Of a DNA stretch of 8,964 nt, positions 7,319 through 8,964 are shown piece after piece. Source of the DNA: Chitinophagaceae bacterium UBA2793. Lineage in GTDB: Bacteria; Bacteroidota; Bacteroidia; Chitinophagales; Chitinophagaceae. Made by a program: the position numbers and the translations under genes. The stretch spans positions 32,209 through 41,172 of the forward strand of contig DEHT01000067.1 in NCBI GenBank assembly GCA_002352045.1, read 5' to 3'. The notes beneath the pieces were generated by a model. The model did no database searches. It saw nothing but the letters and a program-made list of their open reading frames with translations, and was not told the DNA's origin. The first letter of the stretch is position 1; every line of letters begins with the position of its first letter.

Positions 7319-8173
7319 TTATTGAACATTGGCCAATAAGAATGCCTGAATTTTATTGAAGGTTTCGGTATAAATTTCAGTTGACCAATCTCCATGCCCG
7401 CCTAATGGATAAAAGTTGTATTGATGTACAACTGCATTAACGCTGAGTTTATTCTTTACTGCTTCCGATTGCGAAGGCAGCACCAAAGGGTCTAAACCGC
7501 CCTGGAAAATAATGGTAGGTGGGCTTTGTGCATTGATAAAATTAATGGGGCTCGATTGAAAATACATTGTAGGGTTGGTTGTAGGTGTTCCTCCCACAAT
7601 ACCTGCAATTAGCGCAGGAGGAGCCAGCAGTGCCGGATTGTTGTACATTTGAACTATATCTGCCGGGCCAAAATAATCAATGATGGCTTTAATTTTTACA
7701 GGGTTGTTGTACTTGTAACCTTGCAACATAGCAAGATGTCCGCCTGCGCTGGCGCCGAGTAAAACAAATTTGTCCGATATCTGGAAATCGTTTCTTTTGC
7801 TATAAATAAAATCAATGAGTGCTTTCAAATCATTTTCCTGAGTAGGAAATGTATTGGTATTGCCCGATACCAGCCTGTAATTAATATTTACAATTGCATA
7901 ATCGGGCAGGCGACGTTTTAAAGTATCTACAAAAATATTAAATTCTGTTTTGTCGCCACTGCTCCATGCACCACCATGAATCATAATCATCACTTTGGTG
8001 GCTGTAGTGCTACGGTTAGCAGGTAAATAAATATCTGCTTTTTGCTTTGCATCTGCACCATAAGCCACATTGAGCTGAGTAGATGCGGGCAATTCATCAC
8101 CAGGCTCATTTTCTGATGTGCAGGAAATAAAGAAAAAACAGGTAACTACAAACGAAGCAAAAACTCTTTTCAT
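7319..8173 (-). CDS. Lipoprotein alpha/beta hydrolase (esterase/lipase-like, BD-FAE/COG0657 type)
   Basis: The product has 284 residues. I take the ATG at 8173 as the start because it gives a good lipoprotein signal, MKRVFASFVVTCFFFISC, with the lipidated cysteine at 18; a TTG at 8188 would add five residues and lies inside a terminator T-run. The mature protein is probably membrane-anchored and faces the periplasm or surface. It carries the oxyanion-hole motif HGGAW (66-70), the nucleophile elbow GASAG with Ser142, an acidic residue in GGLDPLV (Asp228) and His260 in GGHGDW, forming a complete Ser-Asp-His triad in the expected order. The layout fits carbohydrate-ester or carboxylester hydrolases. 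The substrate cannot be told from sequence; no polysaccharide-utilisation genes are nearby. It is followed 42 bases later by the YkuD-like gene. Confidence 0.9.
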   Translation of the reverse strand: MKRVFASFVVTCFFFISCTSENEPGDELPASTQLNVAYGADAKQKADIYLPANRSTTATKVMIMIHGGAWSSGDKTEFNIFVDTLKRRLPDYAIVNINYRLVSGNTNTFPTQENDLKALIDFIYSKRNDFQISDKFVLLGASAGGHLAMLQGYKYNNPVKIKAIIDYFGPADIVQMYNNPALLAPPALIAGIVGGTPTTNPTMYFQSSPINFINAQSPPTIIFQGGLDPLVLPSQSEAVKNKLSVNAVVHQYNFYPLGGHGDWSTEIYTETFNKIQAFLLANVQ

Positions 8174-8186
8174 TTTTAAAAGGTAC

Positions 8187-8219
8187 AAAAAAAGCCCTTA
8201 CGAATTTCGAAAGGGATTT
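8187..8219 (-). terminator. Intrinsic terminator downstream of aspS
   Basis: Read on the minus strand, CCCTT (8215-8211) pairs with AAGGG (8199-8195). An inner CGA/TCG pair closes the loop after a single mismatch, and C plus seven T residues follow (8194-8187). It lies 18 bases after the aspS stop and ends only 13 bases before the hydrolase ATG. It therefore separates aspS from the downstream block, or acts as a leaky attenuator if the hydrolase lacks its own promoter. Confidence 0.75.
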
Positions 8220-8236
8220 TGTGGGTTGATAATTTT

Positions 8237-8964
8237 TTATTTAAGGTTCAGTTTAATTTGTAACTCTTCAAATTGTTTATCGTCAATGGTACCGGGTGCA
8301 TCAATCATTACATCTCTGCCACTGTTGTTTTTTGGAAAAGCAATAAAATCTCTAATGCTTTCGCTACCGCCCAAAATAGAGCAAAGCCTGTCGAAGCCAA
8401 AAGCTATACCACCATGTGGTGGTGCGCCATATTCAAAGGCTCCCAGTAAGAAACCAAATTTGTGCTGTTGCTCCTGTTCGTCCATTCCAAGGGCTGCAAA
8501 CATTTTTTGTTGCAGGTCTTTTTGGTAAATACGAATGGAGCCACCGCCAATTTCGTTTCCATTCAATACCATATCATACGCATTGGCTTTAATATTGGCA
8601 TAAGGATGTTGCAAATATGCTGCTGCATTTTCAATAGCAGGGTTGTTATTAATCATGGTATCAATATCAACAGGCTTAGGCGAAGTAAACGGATGATGAC
8701 GGGCTACCCAACGATTGTCTTCTTCGGCATATTCAAACAAAGGGAAATCCAGCACCCATAGTAATTTGAATTCATCGGGCTTACGTAAACCTAAAGTAGT
8801 TCCCATGTGCATACGCAATTCGCTGGCTGCTTTACGGGTGCGTTCTTCGGGGCCGGCCACTATTAAAATTAAATCGCCGGCTTTGGCATTAGCTGCCTGG
8901 GCAATGGCTTTTAATTTTTCTTCGCTGTAAAATTTATCAACGCTGCTTTTAAAAGTGCCATCGG
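8237..8964 (-). CDS. aspS: Aspartyl-tRNA synthetase, C-terminal part, 5' end outside window
   Basis: AspRS charges tRNA-Asp with aspartate in the cytoplasm; it is a class II enzyme. About 241 residues are visible of a family length near 590; the anticodon-binding domain and motifs 1 and 2 lie beyond the right edge. The frame is open to the edge, so the internal GTG at 8860 is not a start. The visible part begins in the bacterial GAD insertion domain (SEEKLKAIAQAANAKAGDLILIVAG), then has RWVARHHPFTSPKP, YDMVLNGNEIGGGSIRIY, and the motif 3 region GAPPHGGIAFGFDRLCSILGG, in which the conserved GxGxxR-like arginine binds ATP. The end, GRDVMIDAPGTIDDKQFEELQIKL, is the usual bacterial C-terminus. 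No key residue of the visible part is missing. A T-tailed hairpin follows the stop codon. Confidence 0.97.
   Translation of the reverse strand, partial: DGTFKSSVDKFYSEEKLKAIAQAANAKAGDLILIVAGPEERTRKAASELRMHMGTTLGLRKPDEFKLLWVLDFPLFEYAEEDNRWVARHHPFTSPKPVDIDTMINNNPAIENAAAYLQHPYANIKANAYDMVLNGNEIGGGSIRIYQKDLQQKMFAALGMDEQEQQHKFGFLLGAFEYGAPPHGGIAFGFDRLCSILGGSESIRDFIAFPKNNSGRDVMIDAPGTIDDKQFEELQIKLNLK

Noticed and set aside
8174..8188. Extended N-terminus of the hydrolase from TTG 8188
   Set aside because: It lies in the terminator T-run, and the ATG at 8173 gives a proper lipoprotein signal.
8118..8528. 136-codon plus-strand frame across the hydrolase start, terminator and aspS end
   Set aside because: It is antisense to two firm genes and runs through a terminator; composition (Ser, Cys and Pro runs) is typical of a shadow frame.
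8237..8860. A GTG start for a short aspS at 8860
   Set aside because: Upstream in-frame codons to the right edge encode the AspRS GAD domain; the GTG is an internal valine.
1..8964. A defence, toxin-antitoxin, biosynthetic or mobile system
   Set aside because: No nuclease, transposase, integrase, toxin-antitoxin pair or repeat array is found; nearly all genes belong to common housekeeping or envelope families.

Overview
The window is an AT-rich chromosomal stretch that looks like a member of the Bacteroidota, probably close to Chitinophagaceae. The reasons are the outer-membrane beta-barrel family with its TDYMDDVSTTYIDP-like signature, the lack of Shine-Dalgarno sites ahead of clear start codons, a candidate TAnnTTTG promoter box, and the Bacteroidota-style sequence of UvrA and AspRS. 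It is almost fully coding. I see no tRNA, rRNA, CRISPR array, insertion sequence or phage gene.

Layout. The 3' part of uvrA (DNA excision repair) runs rightwards from the left edge to 2416. Everything else is on the minus strand, read from right to left: the C-terminal part of aspS (from the right edge to 8237), a lipoprotein alpha/beta hydrolase (8173-7319), a secreted YkuD-like protein (7276-6008), rarA (5967-4711), a group III truncated haemoglobin (4721-4332), an ElaA-type GNAT acetyltransferase (4335-3874), an outer-membrane beta-barrel protein (3772-2786), and a small secreted-type reading frame that appears frameshifted (2767-2524). The two directions converge on one symmetrical hairpin at 2441-2470 that can terminate both.

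How the genes relate. The tightest unit is rarA, globin and elaA, with 11-base and 4-base overlaps that imply translational coupling. Replication-fork maintenance, haem-based O2/NO chemistry and N-acetylation are an unusual trio, but each is an ordinary gene on its own. The hydrolase, the YkuD-like gene and rarA are about 40 bases apart and could be cotranscribed. A T-tailed hairpin separates the hydrolase from aspS. The barrel gene is preceded by about 100 bases that form a nested inverted repeat reaching over its start codon.

Overall this is a mostly housekeeping region. I do not find a clear new multi-gene system. The items most worth a second look are the broken or frameshifted small gene beside the barrel gene, the start-codon-sequestering leader of the barrel gene, the YkuD-like protein with an altered active-site motif, and the overlapping rarA-globin-elaA trio.
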